Source: Chelydra serpentina (taxonomy: Eukaryota > Chordata > Testudines > Chelydridae). Taken from it: a DNA stretch of 64,000 nucleotides. A model generated the notes under the pieces. That model saw only the letters and a program-made list of their open reading frames with translations, was not told the DNA's origin and ran no database searches. Positions 32,195 to 44,390 of this stretch are shown in pieces. Numbering within the stretch: the stretch's first letter is position 1; each line of letters starts with the position of its first letter. The stretch covers positions 3,720,001 through 3,784,000 of the forward strand of contig JBAIAC010000054.1 in assembly GCA_037349315.1 (NCBI GenBank), read 5' to 3'. Made by a program: the position numbers and the translations under genes.

Positions 32195-32621
32195 TTAGGC
32201 TTGGCAGAATTTGATTTTTATTTTTTTTGTAATTTTGACAGATAATATCCATGGTTAGTTTTAAGCATTTTTTTTCATTTTTGATCAATTTACATTTTCA
32301 CAGTTGCCCAAAATTATAGGTTTTTAAGCATTTGTTTTTATTTTTATCTATCTAAATTTTCACAGTTATAAGAAATGATGGGGGTTCAGCCAGTTGTTTA
32401 ATGACTGTAGGCATTGAGATTCAAAAAGTTCAAGCTTTATAACCATTAAAACATAAATTAACATCACATGTCAAAACGTAGAAAGTTCTCAAGCAAAATG
32501 TTTTGTACTTTGCCTATCTGTAAATTTCAAGTATCATTGATGTAAATATTATTTTTGTCTATTTGTGTGCGTATGGTAAAATTGACACTTACTGATAAAA
32601 ATCTAATCTTTCCAAGCCTAC
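32195..32621 (+). mobile_element. Non-autonomous element with terminal inverted repeats, copy 2
   Basis: A 427-bp AT-rich unit with ends taggcttggcagaatttgat and (complement of the right end) taggcttggaaagattagat. No coding capacity. It is the inverted homologue of 1722-2119. Flanking catat words lie close outside each end (about 32190 and 32623), but not at symmetric positions, so the target duplication is uncertain. Confidence 0.7.
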
Positions 32622-33799
32622 CCATATCGTTGTCTTCCAGTGGCCAGAGATTGAATATTCTGTGTTTTTTTTATGTAGTAAGCTTTATATGACGCTTTAC
32701 AATAAGTGCCAGTGATGCCCAGCCAGCAAGCCCATTCTGGTTCAGGAATTTGAATGGATCATAAAGTTAAATTGGTGGCACAGGAACATTCCAAGGGCAT
32801 TGTAGAGAAAGATGTCTGTCTGTCATTGTTTGTAGCCACTGGGATGTGTATTCTAAAGCTGATCTCTTCTGTAGCTGCATCACCAAAATTTTTTAGATTT
32901 ATGAAATCAAAAATATCCCCTTTTCCCAAGATGTGGCATCACCATTTGTGATATTGCATTTGTAGCTGTGTAACAGGCCACTTATCATTTTGTTAAAGGG
33001 ACAAGACGACTCAATTTGGGGCTGAAAGTGACAGAGAAATAATTTTTGAATGTTCATAACTTCTAGTTAGCAGCAAATTCTCTATATAATTAATGATTAA
33101 AAGACTGATTGCCCTAATAAGCCCATTCTTGGCTTGCAGAGCTGAGGTTTACTTGGCTGTGAGTTGTAGAAATAAACCAGGTAGAAAATTTAGATGTGTT
33201 GGTTTGCGAATGTCATGGAAGGAACCACATTGTGCGAAGGCTATTTACAAATCTCTTTGTGTCCTGCCATCATATCCCTGTAGATGGAGCATGTGTGAGT
33301 ATGTGCAGACTGTCTGAAACCTGTATTATCTACTTGAAGCGATGCTGGCAGTGCCCATTGGATGTCTGGCAGTGGACGTAGTTAAATGTGCATTCTTAAT
33401 GAGCATGACTACAAAACTGGGATACAGGAATTCATTCTTGATTTTACAAGTCAAATGAATATTTGTACTGATAGCACTACCTTTCCTACGAGAAGAACAC
33501 GGTCAACTTCAACCATGTATTACATATAATCCTTACCCACAGGAGGTGCATGCTCAGTACTAGTCTCTAGCTGAGCAATTTTTTGGATAAAATAAAGCTT
33601 TTGATTGGGCCAATGTGTTCTCTGCAATGGTGTCAGTTAGATGAGATGTACATTTGCTACATAGCATCATTAATACAGAGTCTCAGAGAGCTTCTTCGAA
33701 AGTCAGTTGAAGTCACCGGAAGGGTGTAGTCATTGTAAGCCAAAGGGAAAGCTTTAGGAGAATGTGATTCTGTGGATCTGAGTGGGGAGGAAAAGAGTT
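32622..33799. other. No gene recognised
   Basis: Unassigned. Overlapping 61-74-codon frames at 33093-33381 lack motifs. Confidence 0.35.
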
Positions 33800-34084
33800 C
33801 TAGAGAATAAAGGATCATTTATTTTTGCCCTTGCCCCAAACTGTGGGGCATTGTAAGCAGAGAATGGAGAATGAGCCAAAATTTTGACGAACCAGATGGA
33901 CTGGAGCAATGTGTTTGAAAATCAGGAGAGCAATATTGAATTGGTTTTGGAGAAGGATAAAGAGCCAGTGAAGTTGATGGAAGATGGTGGAGATACGACT
34001 CCAGTTTCTGGAACCATCAAGTGCCTTGGGCACGTCATTTTGCTATTAGGAAGGTCAGAGAGGACAAAAAATTCCAATAGTCAA
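33800..34084 (-). pseudogene. L2-clade LINE ORF2 C-terminus
   Basis: The minus strand at 34033-33815 reads FHQLHWLFILLQNQFNIALL then IFKHIAPVHL, which is the L2/CR1-group end motif LHWLPV..RI.FKILLL.FK. It belongs to the same broken element as 34790-35380, whose catalytic box lies upstream in sense; a plus-strand CR1 separates them. Confidence 0.7.
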
Positions 34085-34789
34085 GAGTGACAGTGATTAA
34101 AACGTGGTGGTTAAATATCAAACCATGTTAGAATCTATGAAGAATGGGATAGAAGATAATACTGATGTTGTGTCATTATGTAAACCAATGGTAAATCCTC
34201 AGCTGAAATACAGCATTCAGTTCTAGTCACACTGTTGGAGCAGGATATCACAGAAATGGGGCCCAAGAAGGTCAGAGATTGAAATGCTTGGGGCTGCTGA
34301 GGTAAGAGTAAAGGTAAGTGAGAGAGTACATGATAGGTACAAAATAATGAATGCTGCAGAGAGAATCAATTGGAAGTTCCTGCTTACCCTTTCTCATAAT
34401 GTAAGAACAAGGGGGACAATCAATGAAATGGAAGGCAATAAATTTAACATGCATAAGAGGGGAAATACTTGTTAATATGACAGACAATTATGTGGAACTC
34501 ACTGCCATAAGATATTGACGTTAAGAGCTTAGTAGGATTTAAAAATGAAACACATATGGAGGATAAAAACAGGGAGTTAATTTAGATGGGATACAAATTT
34601 TTTTACAGGGGATATAAACCCTCATGTTTATCTAAAGGAGAGGCCAACCACTCACTGACCAAAGTTAGGAAGAAACTTTATTCTGGACAATTTATTCCAT
34701 AATTGTTCTCTTTGGGATTCTTACCCCTCCATCTGAATCAGCTGGTTCTGGCTGCTGCCAAAGTCAAGGTACTGAACCAGGTTTGATAC
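34085..34789 (+). mobile_element. CR1-group LINE nested in the L2
   Basis: A plus-strand LINE tail. cctcagctgaaatacagcattcag corresponds to the coding phrase KPQLKYSIQF (usually HPxLEYCxQFW), and a later part, gaacaagggggacaatcaatg and tgtggaactcactgccataag, to the end of ORF2. A 3' untranslated part with gaagaaactttattctggac and tccataattgttctctttgg ends near 34789 with ctgaaccagg. It differs from the tcttctatgat-type CR1 copies and is older. Confidence 0.65.
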
Positions 34790-35380
34790 ATCGTGGCAAT
34801 TCGTTTGTTCCCACAGTGGCAAGGTCTCAACAGTGGTGAATTTTGAGTGTTCCGAAAGGAGAGCCAAGTGACTTCCAGGTTGTGGAGGTGCAAGGGAACA
34901 GAATAAGTGTTGGTTCTTGGAAGCAAAGGTACTGCCTGTTTTATGAGAAGCAATAATAGTCAGGAATATGGCACAAGGTTGCTTTAAATAAATACAATGA
35001 ATATGGCAGTTGAGAGCTAGACAGATACCTGATTTGAAATTGGGTGTCATCTGCATAGAAGTGATATAGTAATGCCCAGCCTGAAAGCTCGCATTGAATG
35101 ACCCAGATCAACTCAAGATAGGAGGGCTTAAGACAGATCCTTGAGGAATCAATTGTAATGCAGAGGGAAAGCTGCAAAGGGAATAGAAAAGGAGCAGTTA
35201 TAGAGATACTGCAAGATTTGAACTGGGAGAGTAGAGAGCTGGAGACACTGGCTTCTTGCTTGAGGTGCTCTGGAAGAAAGACACAATGCTTGACTGATCT
35301 CTACTGTGAGTTTTGAAACTAAGACGATGAGAAGACAGGAAATTGTGAAGACTAGGGCCTTAATTAGACATTGGTAATGC
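34790..35380 (-). pseudogene. L2-clade LINE reverse transcriptase fragment
   Basis: The minus strand at 35177-34941 carries SGWALLYHFYADDTQFQIRY. YADDTQ is the catalytic box of L2-type reverse transcriptases, here intact. Preceding minus-strand codons (35300-35180) may be the QGS.L.P-type block but are too decayed. Together with 33800-34084 this is one L2 copy split by the CR1 at 34085. Stops make it inactive. Confidence 0.7.
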
Positions 35381-37969
35381 ATATCTGTATGAATCCCAGT
35401 ACCATTGCTGGTCTTCTAGGTACACAGTATACTTTGTCGTATACATTTTTGTTTCACTTTTAAAAAAAATAAATGTCAGAATCTCTTCAATAGGAACAAG
35501 TATATAAAAGAGCTCAATGTATCATAACACATCGTACTTTTAAACTTGAATAGGTGTTGAATTGTGCCTCATTACTGTAGTGCTGTGGGAAAGCTGTTAT
35601 TCACCACTGTAAATACAGTACAATGAGTTTGAGATATTTAACTAGTGACAAAAGGTAGCTACATATTGACAAAGGTAACAATTAAACTTGTAGATCTATG
35701 TTCCCCCCCAAGATTCATAAATTTAAACAGAAGTCTGAGCGCCATGGCACTATTGCAAGGCTATTACGCTATCTTTGGCTGATGTGTTTAAGTACTGGAG
35801 TATTTTGTTTCATTCTGGATCTTTAATACTGTGATAAGCCCTCACCAGTGGGCCTGCATTTTTTCATGGTGTGCAGTACTATTCATTACTGTAGCCTTAA
35901 CTTTATTACCTTGAGCAACCCATGTAGGATTAATCTTCCTGAAGATTTTTAACAGGTTTGATTTCTTAGGAGGCAGAGGACAGGGGGTACAATAGGCTAC
36001 ATTCCCTGGGGCTGTGTGATGGCAAAATAAGTAGAGACAATGTTTGAGGGACTTCCAGGGATAGGGGATGCTTCAGGAAGTGATGTTTTTGACTCAGAGT
36101 GTAGTGCTTTTCCTTTAGTTACTGAACCGATGCTCCAGCATGGTGGGCATTAGAAAGTGTTGGTCCGTCAGAGGTTATGTTTTGGGGATGCCATAGAAAA
36201 CCAAACCAGTGAAAAGGGGAGGCTAATGAGTGGGGGGAGGGGGAGACTGCTTTAATTTAAGCTATTTTCTGTCAGACACCAGTTTGTGTTTTTTGGCACA
36301 TTAGCAGAAAATTAAACAGCCAAGAAAATTCTAAGAAGGAACTCCAGAAATGGCCTTAATCTCCTAATAATCAAGGAGGAGTTTGCCTCCAACCTTTTGT
36401 ATATTGGGATCTCTATATTATGAGATTATATAATAAATACATTGAAAGTGTTAATTTAGCAGACATTAGCCCTCTTAATTCTGAATTGGAGGGATTGCTG
36501 TGCTAAATTGAAACAGTTGTTTCTTTTGGCACTTGATTAAAAGCAAACATCTTTCCTTTGGAATCCTCACTGGCTTTGGAGCATTGATAAATAATTTGGT
36601 GTCCTACCTCATCCCCTCTAGTGTTTAAACTGTCACTGGCTAATAAATACGTTTGCAAATGAAGACAAACCTGGCTGGCTAAAATGTTTATTCAGTTCTC
36701 CATCTCTCACTGAGCCGCTAGAAGGATGGCAGTTTCTCTAGGGTGGGCGTTAAAAGGGCACAAAAATTCCTCAATTCGTTAGGGTAATACTAAAGAGAGA
36801 TTAGTTGCCTTTACAAGAAATAATGTAGGTATATGAGAATATTTTTTAAGTTGTGTTTGGGTGAGTTCAGTCACTAAGATGATTAAGCACTACAGATTCC
36901 GATTGGGTTTTGGGGGGTGGTTTTGGTTTTGTTTTTGCTGAAGGGGGATGATATGATTAGAATTTTAGCTGAAAAGAAGTCCATACATGAAGTCAAAGGA
37001 TTACTGTGGTTGGATGCTGGTTATAAGGGAGATGTGATGAATTATGTTATTTTGGGTTTTTTGTTATGGTGATCTCTTTTCTTAATATACCGAATAGGCC
37101 TTGCTGATATTGTCAGAGGCATGTTTAAGTGTCACTTAGTTGAAATAAATTGAATATTCTTGTTACCAAATAACAGACTCATTGCTATATTTTTAAACTC
37201 AAAATGAATAATGTCTTGAGACTTTAAAATTCTTTATTTGAAAAATTGCAAAACCTCAATTTTAAGCTCATGTTTTTGGAATTAAGGTGACAAATTTGAT
37301 GGGTTTACAATAGTTTAATATTCCAGTGCATTTCAAAGCATCTCTCCTTGAGAGCATACATACATATATATTATATAAAATGTAAATAAGTGACTAAATT
37401 TCAAGCTGGTTATTAAATGATGGTTAGTGTCTTCTTGTTGTCACAATACAAATGTAATCATGGCAATGTGTTATTTGTTTAACAAAGATTATTGTTCTTT
37501 TTTTTGTTCACTGAGTTTTGGTGTGTTTTTAAACAAAGAAAGGTTATGTAGTGTTTGGAAGAGAATTGAAGTAATTGTAATGCTAAGCCTGCAACCCCCT
37601 TTTTATCTCCCCTTCGAAAAGCTCTCTCAGATCTAACTTCTTTGTTTTTTAGATGTGTCTTTGTTTGTATCATCCTTTTGGGAATAACCTTTAGACTCTG
37701 AATCCAGTTTGCACAGCCATCACTTCACATGGGCGTAAGGATCCCTATTCATGGAGTTGACTGTAGGATTGGGGCTTTGCTCTGTGCACTGGCCTCCACA
37801 GCCATTATCAGTGTTGTCTGCAGAACTCTAGGTTTAGGCGGAACTTGTTCTCTCTCTTTAGGGCTCTGAAGAAACATAGTTCCAGAGTTTGTCAATTCCA
37901 CATAAATGCTTTCTGTGGTGATAATGACGATTATGGTCTTTGTTTAATTGTTTTTAAAGAGAAATTCAT
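35381..37969. other. Repeat-poor island, no gene
   Basis: About 2.6 kb without a recognised transposon or exon. Frames do not exceed about 70 codons. A small AT dinucleotide-rich patch lies near 37360-37385. Together with 9801-12052 this is among the cleanest sequence in the window. Confidence 0.4.
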
Positions 37970-38089
37970 GGAAGGTCCTCATCTTGGAGGGGCTATCGCA
38001 GCCCGTCGCGACACAAACATTGACGCTGTTCTCGTTCGTCATCTCGCTCCAGGACCCCGCCACGGCACTGCTCTCGCAGCCCCAGGTGT

Positions 38090-39196
38090 CGATCGCCGGC
38101 GATTTGCCATCACGGAGCAGCTGCTACCAGCGGTACTGTTCCTCCACGTCGGGGTCGCAGTCGCGGCACCACTCCCGGTGCCACTGCTCCTCCCGGTCCA
38201 GGGGCAGCAGCAGGTCGTACGTCAGCCTGGGCTCCCTTCGTAGCCGTCCATCGTTGAGTCAGGCCAGCCAGGCCAAACAGCCTGCTCCACAGCAGGTGCA
38301 GTGGCACCAGGCCCCTGATGAGGTGATTACGGCCCCTCCGTCCCGCAGGAGGACTCTAAAGCCCACCAGGAACTATTGAAAAGGATGGCATCAAGCCTCA
38401 ACCTTCAGGCAGAGGAGGTGGAGGAGCCCTCGGACTCTCTTCTTAACGTCCTGTCCGCCTCGGTACCGGGCGGGGTGGCCTTGCCTCTCCATGAAGGGGT
38501 GGCAAGAATTTCAAATGCCCTGTGGCAAATCCTGGCCTCGCTGGCCCCCATCTCTAAGAGAGCGGAACGCAAGTATGTTGTGCCCGCCAAAGGGCATGAA
38601 AACCTATACACCCACCCTGCCCCTAACTCCCTGGTGGTCGAGTCAGTCAACCACAGGGAGCAGCAGGGCCAACCAGCCCCTACTCCGAAAAATAAAGATT
38701 CAAGGAGGCTAGATTCATTTGGAAGGAAAATGTATTCGTCCTTGAGCTCCCAGTTATGGGTGGCGAACCATCAGGCTCTCCTGGCCGGTATGAGTTCAAT
38801 CTGTGGGGCTCTTTGCCCAAGTTCGAGGATTCCCTCCAGGAGCGTGACAGGAAGGAGTTCAGAGCTCTGGTGGAGGAGGATACAGCGGCTGCCAGGACAA
38901 CCCTGCAGGCAGCGTTGGATGCGGCGGACACGGCCACGCTGACCAATGCCTTCACGGTGTCCATGAGAAGGGCGTCATGGCTCCTGCTCTCTGGGCTGTC
39001 CAGTGAGGCGCAGAACTCCTTACAGGACCTCCCATTTGATGGCAAAGCTCTGTTTGTGGAACAGATGGATATAAAACTGCATGGCCTGAAAGACTCCCGC
39101 ACTGCGCTTCAGACTCTGGGCCTCTATGTTCCAGCTCCGGCTAAACCTAAGTTTAAGCCACAGCAGGCTCCTGCCCAGGCCACCCACTCTAAATAG
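38090..39196 (+). pseudogene. DIRS gag-like gene (LAP2alpha-domain relative)
   Basis: An RS- and SR-rich N-terminal part (38170-38280, e.g. SQSRHHSRCHCSSRSRGSSR) precedes 38376-38740, which reads NSLVVESVNHREQ and DSRRLDSFGRKMYSSLSSQL. After a frameshift near 38750-38790, 38790-39196 continues with GRYEFNLWGSLPKFEDSLQE, SMRRASWLLLSGLSSEAQNS, LQDLPFDGKALFVEQMD and LHGLKDSRTALQTLGLYVP. This C-terminal block resembles the alpha-specific domain of LAP2alpha (TMPO), a host domain reported to derive from a DIRS gag. In the element it probably forms the particle. At least one frameshift disables it. Confidence 0.75.
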
Positions 39197-39299
39197 GAGC
39201 CCCCTTATAAAAAGTCGCGGGATTATAAGAAGCGCCTGCAGAGACAGTCTTGGCCTGCCCCCCAGCTTGGGTCCTCCAAGAGCAAACAGGCAGGTAGAT

Positions 39300-40275
39300 G
39301 GCGGTTTTGATGGGACGCCCGGGCGCCCTACCAGTTCTCATCAGGGATCCACCCACAATAAAGCTTCCCTTCTCCAACCGGTTGTGTGCTTTCCTCCCAG
39401 AATGGTCGCGGCAGACCTCGGACCGATGGGTCCTCAGCACCATCTCTCGGGGCTACATCCTCCAGTTTACCTCCACCCCGCCCAACCACCCTCTGCCCCC
39501 ATCCCTCCTGTGGGACCCCTCTCACGAGGCTCTGCTCAAGCAGGAGGTGGGGCGGCTCCTTGGCCTCGGAGTGGTGGAAAGGGAGCCAGTGGAGTTCAAA
39601 CGCAAGGGGTTCTACTCCCACTATTTCCTTATCCGGAAGGCCAAAGTGGGGCTCAGGCCCATCCTGGACCTGCGAGGCCTGAACCAGTACATGGTGAAGT
39701 GCAAGCTTCGCATGGTCTCCCTGGCCTCCATCATTCCCTCCCTGGATCCCAGGGACTGGCACACCGCCCTCGATCTGCAGGACCCATACTTCCACATCCG
39801 TATATTCGAAGGGCACAGATGCTTCCTCCAATTCACGGTTGGGCAGGAACGCTACCAATTTACGGTCCTCCCGTTTGGCCTGTCCACTGCCCCCAGGGTA
39901 TTTACAAAGTGTGTGTCTGTGGTGGTGCCGTGGGGTCCAGAGTTTCCCCTATCTAGATGACTGGCTGGTCAAGGGCAGCTGCCGCTTGCAGGTGTGGGAT
40001 CACATAGCACTCCTTCTGTCCACGGGCCCCACTCTGGGCCTGTTGGTAACCGACACCAAGTCCACATTAGTCCTGGTACAGCACATAGAGTTTATCGGGA
40101 TGGTCCTGGACGCCATGTCGGCCAGAGCCTCCCTCCTACTGGACAGGTTCGAGACCCTGAAAGGGCTCATCGACACGGTCACAAGGTTTCCGGTGACAAC
40201 AGCCAGAGAGTGTCTCCAGCTCTTGGGTCACATGTCGGCGTGCACGTATGTGGTCCGCCACGCCAGACTCAGGAT
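39300..40275 (+). pseudogene. DIRS reverse transcriptase (RNase H lost)
   Basis: The first frame, 39298-39960, carries LLGLGVVEREPVEFKRKGFY then SHYFLIRKAKVGLRPILDLR (the usual KGFYS.YFLV.K..GG.RPILDLR), GLNQYMVKCKLRM, and DWHTALDLQDPYFHIRIFEG, where the palm normally has DLKDAYFHI. Then YQFTVLPFGLSTAPRVFTKC follows. A deletion with frameshift near 39930 removes a few residues before the catalytic PYLDDWLVKG at about 39945. The frame then runs to the connection segment HIEFIGMVLDAMSARASLLL, ECLQLLGHMSACTYVVRHAR. The RNase H domain that should follow RHARLR is deleted at about 40275. Confidence 0.88.
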
Positions 40276-41010
40276 TCTTAATTATAAGGGTGCTGAACAA
40301 AATCAGGTGGGACAAGGCCAGAGTTATCCTCATAGTGCCTACTTGGCCAAGGCAACTGTGGTACCCATATCTGCTTCAACTCTGTGTCCAACCATTGATA
40401 AAGATCATGACCATTTATCTATGAAGACAGCCTTCTTAGATGCCATCACGTTGGCCCACATGGTCGAGGAGATTGGCACCTTTATGGCAGATCCCCCCCT
40501 TTAATATGTTCTTTAATGACAAGGTCACTTTACATCCACATGCTAGGTTTCTCCCAAAGGTTTCATCGGATTTTCATCTTAACTAATCTACTCATCTACC
40601 AGTATTTTTTCTGAAACCTCATATTTTCTCAACAGGAATTCTGTTTCCATACCCTGGAACATTAGAAGGGCCTTCTACTTGTATAGGACTAAGCAGTTTA
40701 GGAGATTGCCTAAACTCTGTTCCCTTTACAGGTAGGTCTAAGGGGACTCCTATCTCTACTCAAAGATTTTTTAAATGGAAATCGGGTTGTTGTATCTCTA
40801 CCTATTATGAGTCTGCAGGTGCTCAGCCCGTGCCCCCCTCCGAGGGTGAGAGCACATTCAACCAATTCATAGACAATATCCACAGTATTTTTGAAGAATG
40901 TTCCAGTATCTGAGATATGTATAGCCACTATTTGGACCTCAGCCAACATGTTATGAAAGCATTATGCTCTGCTCCGTGCCGTCAGATCCGACTTGGCTCT
41001 GCAGTACTGT
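40276..41010 (+). pseudogene. DIRS tyrosine recombinase remnant
   Basis: After the deletion, plus-strand pieces in changing frames read LNKIRWDKARVILIVPTWPR QLWYP (40290-40360; residue pieces ILIVPTWPRQLWYP), then FFNDKVTLHPHARFLPKVSS (about 40510-40570), then ISTQRFFKWK and VPPSEGESTFNQFIDN, and finally DMYSHYLDLSQHVMKALC (about 40915-40970) where active elements have DICKAATWSS.HTF.KHY. These are the linker and C-terminal recombinase blocks. Catalytic R-H-R-Y residues are not all present: the R of the HSTR block and the final tyrosine region are altered. Confidence 0.6.
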
Positions 41011-41544
41011 CTTCAGTTCTGGACACTGTTCTGAAGCTCCCTCCTTCTTCTAGGGATACTGCCTGGGAGTCGTCTGGAGTGGAGTTCCCATAGGGATGCT
41101 ACTCGAAGAACAAGGAAATGTTACTCACCCTGTGTAATAACTGTAGTTCTTTGAGATGTATATCCTTACGGGTGCTCCACTATCCGCCCTCCTTCCCCTT
41201 TGCTTCGATTGTTCCCTAGGGAATGACTGGGTAAAGAAGGAACTGAGGGCAATTCGCCTGTGCACTCCTATATAGCCTCGGTGTCTGACACAAGGAGGCA
41301 TAGGGCGCATGTGCGAGCCAAATGGACACAGCTAGCTAAAAACCTTTGATCAAGGGCTCGAGGGGGTGTGGCGCAATTCTAGGGACCCTGCTCGAAGAGC
41401 CACATTACTGCACGGGGTGACATTTCTTTTTCCCCTTGTGTATTTATAAAACAAAGAAACACAAAACAATCCTTCTTGCCTCAGCCCTCCTCCATCCCCC
41501 ACCAACAATTCCCTTACACCACATCCCCTGTGACTGAGTAGAGT

Positions 41545-41705
41545 GACATTATCACCTCCATGCTATGCCTCTGTTAACACAACCTAACATTGCATTTGCT
41601 TTTTTTGCAACAGCATTGCATTGTTGACTCATGTTGAGGTTGTGATCCGGCAAAACTTCCAGATTGCTGCCAAGACAGTTATCCCCCATGCTGTATCTGC
41701 CTGAC
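41545..41705 (-). mobile_element. Internal CR1 ORF2 fragment
   Basis: ccatgctatgcctctgttaa, cattgcatttgctttttttgc and tgactcatgttgaggttgtg match 15290-15390 of the long CR1, i.e. the ORF2 segment LVDHNLNMSQQ..AKRANAILGC read on the minus strand. It lacks the 3' tail. It lies just beyond the DIRS end. Confidence 0.7.
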
Positions 41706-41754
41706 GTGTTCCATTGGAAGACCCTGATTTTCTACTGCTTATAACTCAGCACAA

Positions 41755-42060
41755 ACTGTTCAAGTTTGGCAGAAATTTTCCAAGCCAGATGTCAACCTCA
41801 GCCTGATTTTCAGCAAAAATACTTCTGCCCTTTCTGATAATGAGGTTAGAGAAAATTTTGTTGTTTTGGCCATCTTAAAAATGCTATAGTTGTTTCACAG
41901 AGCCCTCGTAGCTTGAAGCAAGGACTTGAAATTCCTTTGGAGAGGAGCGGAACACCCTGAGATGAGAGAAGTGTCTTTTGTGGTCCTGTGAAAATGAACC
42001 CAAATCTGGCTCAGTAATGACCCTCTGAAAAAAATCACTATTTGCACATGCTCAGTAGAG
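41755..42060 (+). repeat. Dispersed repeat (aaattttccaagccag type), longest copy
   Basis: Begins caaactgttcaagtttggc, goes on with agaaattttccaagccagat and tgataatgaggttagagaaa, and ends near ctgtgaaaatgaacccaaat. The same repeat appears in part at 3491 and 62949. No coding capacity; class unknown. Confidence 0.5.
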
Positions 42061-44390
42061 GCTTCTTAAAATCTCTAAAGGTTCCATCGGTACTGAGCAC
42101 GCTCCATGCCAGGGCTGCAGGAGCTGAGCAGTATGTTTCCTGCAACTGCTTCTAATGACAGCCAAGGAGACTTTCTCTTTTGTGTTCTTAGTGATCCCAC
42201 TTCCCTCCTTGCTGGCACCCAGGCAGTGTGGCGGAGGTGGAGGAGAAAGAAACCTGACTTGAACACTTTGGTTACCTCTCTCCCCTGTTACGTTTACAGT
42301 ATTGTCTTCAGATTTTTGATCAGTGTCTTCTACACAATTCTTGTTTCTGTTTTCTTCTTTTTTAGAGTAATTGTAATCTGTTGCCCCTAGTTTGATGTTG
42401 TTTTAGGATTTGCCATCTTCCTTCCATACTGGTGGATTTCCATACTTTTTCATTCTACTATACTTCCCAGATTTCTTAATTTCTGCAGATTTGTTTTACT
42501 TAAATCTAGCATCCGTGTACTCCTGCGTTTTTGAAACCTATCCCCTTATTATTGTGAACTTAGGTGGCTCATAGTGACTGTTACCAAGAGTCCTGTTACT
42601 TTCACATTGTACTACTTCCCTATTGTTAGGTAGCTGATCCAGGGTGGCTTCTTCATTGGTTGCAATCTCTATTTTTTGGATTATACATACCCTCCTTAGT
42701 ATGTTAGGAACTTCTGCATTATGAATGTTTGCCTATACAGTATTTGTTTCCCAGCAGATCTGGGGAGATAACATTGTGCTGAAAATATTAATTCTGTGGT
42801 TTTGAGTACAGTAAGAGTTGGCCCAGGAATGTTTTGCTCTCCTTTTATGGAATTGGACAAGCCAAAAAGATACTGTTTCTGAGTTCCCCACCTCCATCTC
42901 TGTGTAAAATCCTAGGGTACGGAAAGAGTTGTAGAAAAACAACATCTGTTTTATTTGTATGATTCTTCTATTTTGAAAATAAAAATTTGTTTCATAATTT
43001 TTAAAAATAGCTTTAAAGAGAATAAATTGAAGAGGGGGAGAATGTGCTTAGAGAATATTAAAGACAGTTTGGCTGGAATGGCAGATTCCTTTTCTGTATC
43101 ACCATTTTGTTTCTCTTGATGGAAGAACAACAAAATGGCGGCTCTCATTTTTGCTTGGTAAGTATATTTCTAAATAAATACTGTGGCTGAAGATGTGATC
43201 AATCTATATAGGAGCAGAGCAGTGTTTCCTTCATGTCTTTATTAGATTTTTGTGAGTTTTCCCGTGCTGGGTCATACATACAGTGCAACCTCATAAATGT
43301 AGCAGTGGAATTTTTTCCTCTGAATTGTGTGCCTCAAGCACACTCGAGTTATAACTCCATTGTAAATGCTGAATGGGAAAATTGCAGAAAACCTGCAGGA
43401 CTGAATTTGAGTCAAACTGTAGGTTTAGAGTATGGTATTTAGCATCCGTTAGAGCCATAGTTTAAATAAAGCAATGAGGAGGGGAGGGCAAGGAAGCACA
43501 GTGAAGCAGTGAGGTTAATTCTAGGATTGACAAACTAGAGAGACCCTGAGAACGTAAATCTGTAGTATTTAGAAATCAGACTCCAAAAAGTTTTCTCCGA
43601 AGTGTCTCAGTGTTTTAAAGAGTGAAGATAGTATCAGCAGGGTTACTCCTCCCCACAGGAAGAGGGGAGAGGATGTGGAAATTAAAGGTGTTTAGGAGAG
43701 AGTGGAAACCATTATTCATTGACTCCTAAATGGGAGCTCCTCTGCATGGAAATATGTGGAGCAGTTAGAAAGAGAGAATGAAAAAGGAGTGAGCCCAAGA
43801 AACTGAACAGCTGGTTCTTGTAGCCTCCAAAGTGTGTTGCACTCTGCTCTGCTCTGCTTTGAGAAGAGCCTGCTCTGGGCTTTTTTGGTCTGGCATAACA
43901 TTAATTTAATGAGGCTTTACAAATATGGAAATCTTCTTATTCTTAGGAGGTTTTTTTCCAATACAGTAATTTACCGTAAACTGTTCAGAATTCAAGGCAT
44001 GAGGGGAAAGATGGGTTGGTCTGTAAGGACGTGGACCAGCCATCCTCTTCAGCATTAACATGTTGGCTCTAGTTTCTTGTAGACAAACAGGGTAAGGGAA
44101 CAAGGGCGTGGTCAGTATCTCATTTCCTTTCCCACACCCCTCTGATCAGGTGAAGCTGCTGTTTGGTCTGGAAGTGGAGAGTTTTCCCCTTCTGCTGGTC
44201 TCTAAAGTGCTGTACATATATGGGATAACAGCTACTACCCGGGGCTTAAGTGTGTCATGCCAATAATAGCATTAAGGTTTCACATCTGAACAAGGGATGG
44301 GTTTTTGTGGTGTTTAATGATTAATTAGGTCAAATTCTCCAAAATTAGACTCTACTTATGAGAAATGGCCTGACATCATGCATTTTGCAG
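42061..44390. other. No gene recognised
   Basis: About 2.3 kb of unassigned, mostly AT-rich sequence. Frames of 60-95 codons (for example 42106-42390) lack motifs or splice context. Confidence 0.35.

Larger units (their letters stand above)
37970..41430 (+). mobile_element. DIRS-type tyrosine-recombinase retrotransposon
   Basis: A plus-strand element about 3.5 kb long holding a gag-like gene, a DIRS reverse transcriptase and a degraded tyrosine recombinase in the order expected for DIRS1-like elements. These use a recombinase in place of an integrase and create no target duplication. The 3' part (about 41030-41430) has the non-coding words tggagtggagttcccatagg, aaatgttactcaccctgtg and tttgagatgtatatcctta, which I recall as common at the ends of turtle DIRS copies. 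Its left limit is set only by the change to GC-rich sequence at about 37975. Frameshifts and an internal deletion make it inactive. Confidence 0.8.

Noticed and set aside
39126..39956. 276-codon plus-strand frame as a separate proline-rich protein
   Set aside because: It overlaps the DIRS reverse transcriptase in another frame; the RT frame has all the motifs, and the proline-rich one is its shadow in GC-rich sequence.
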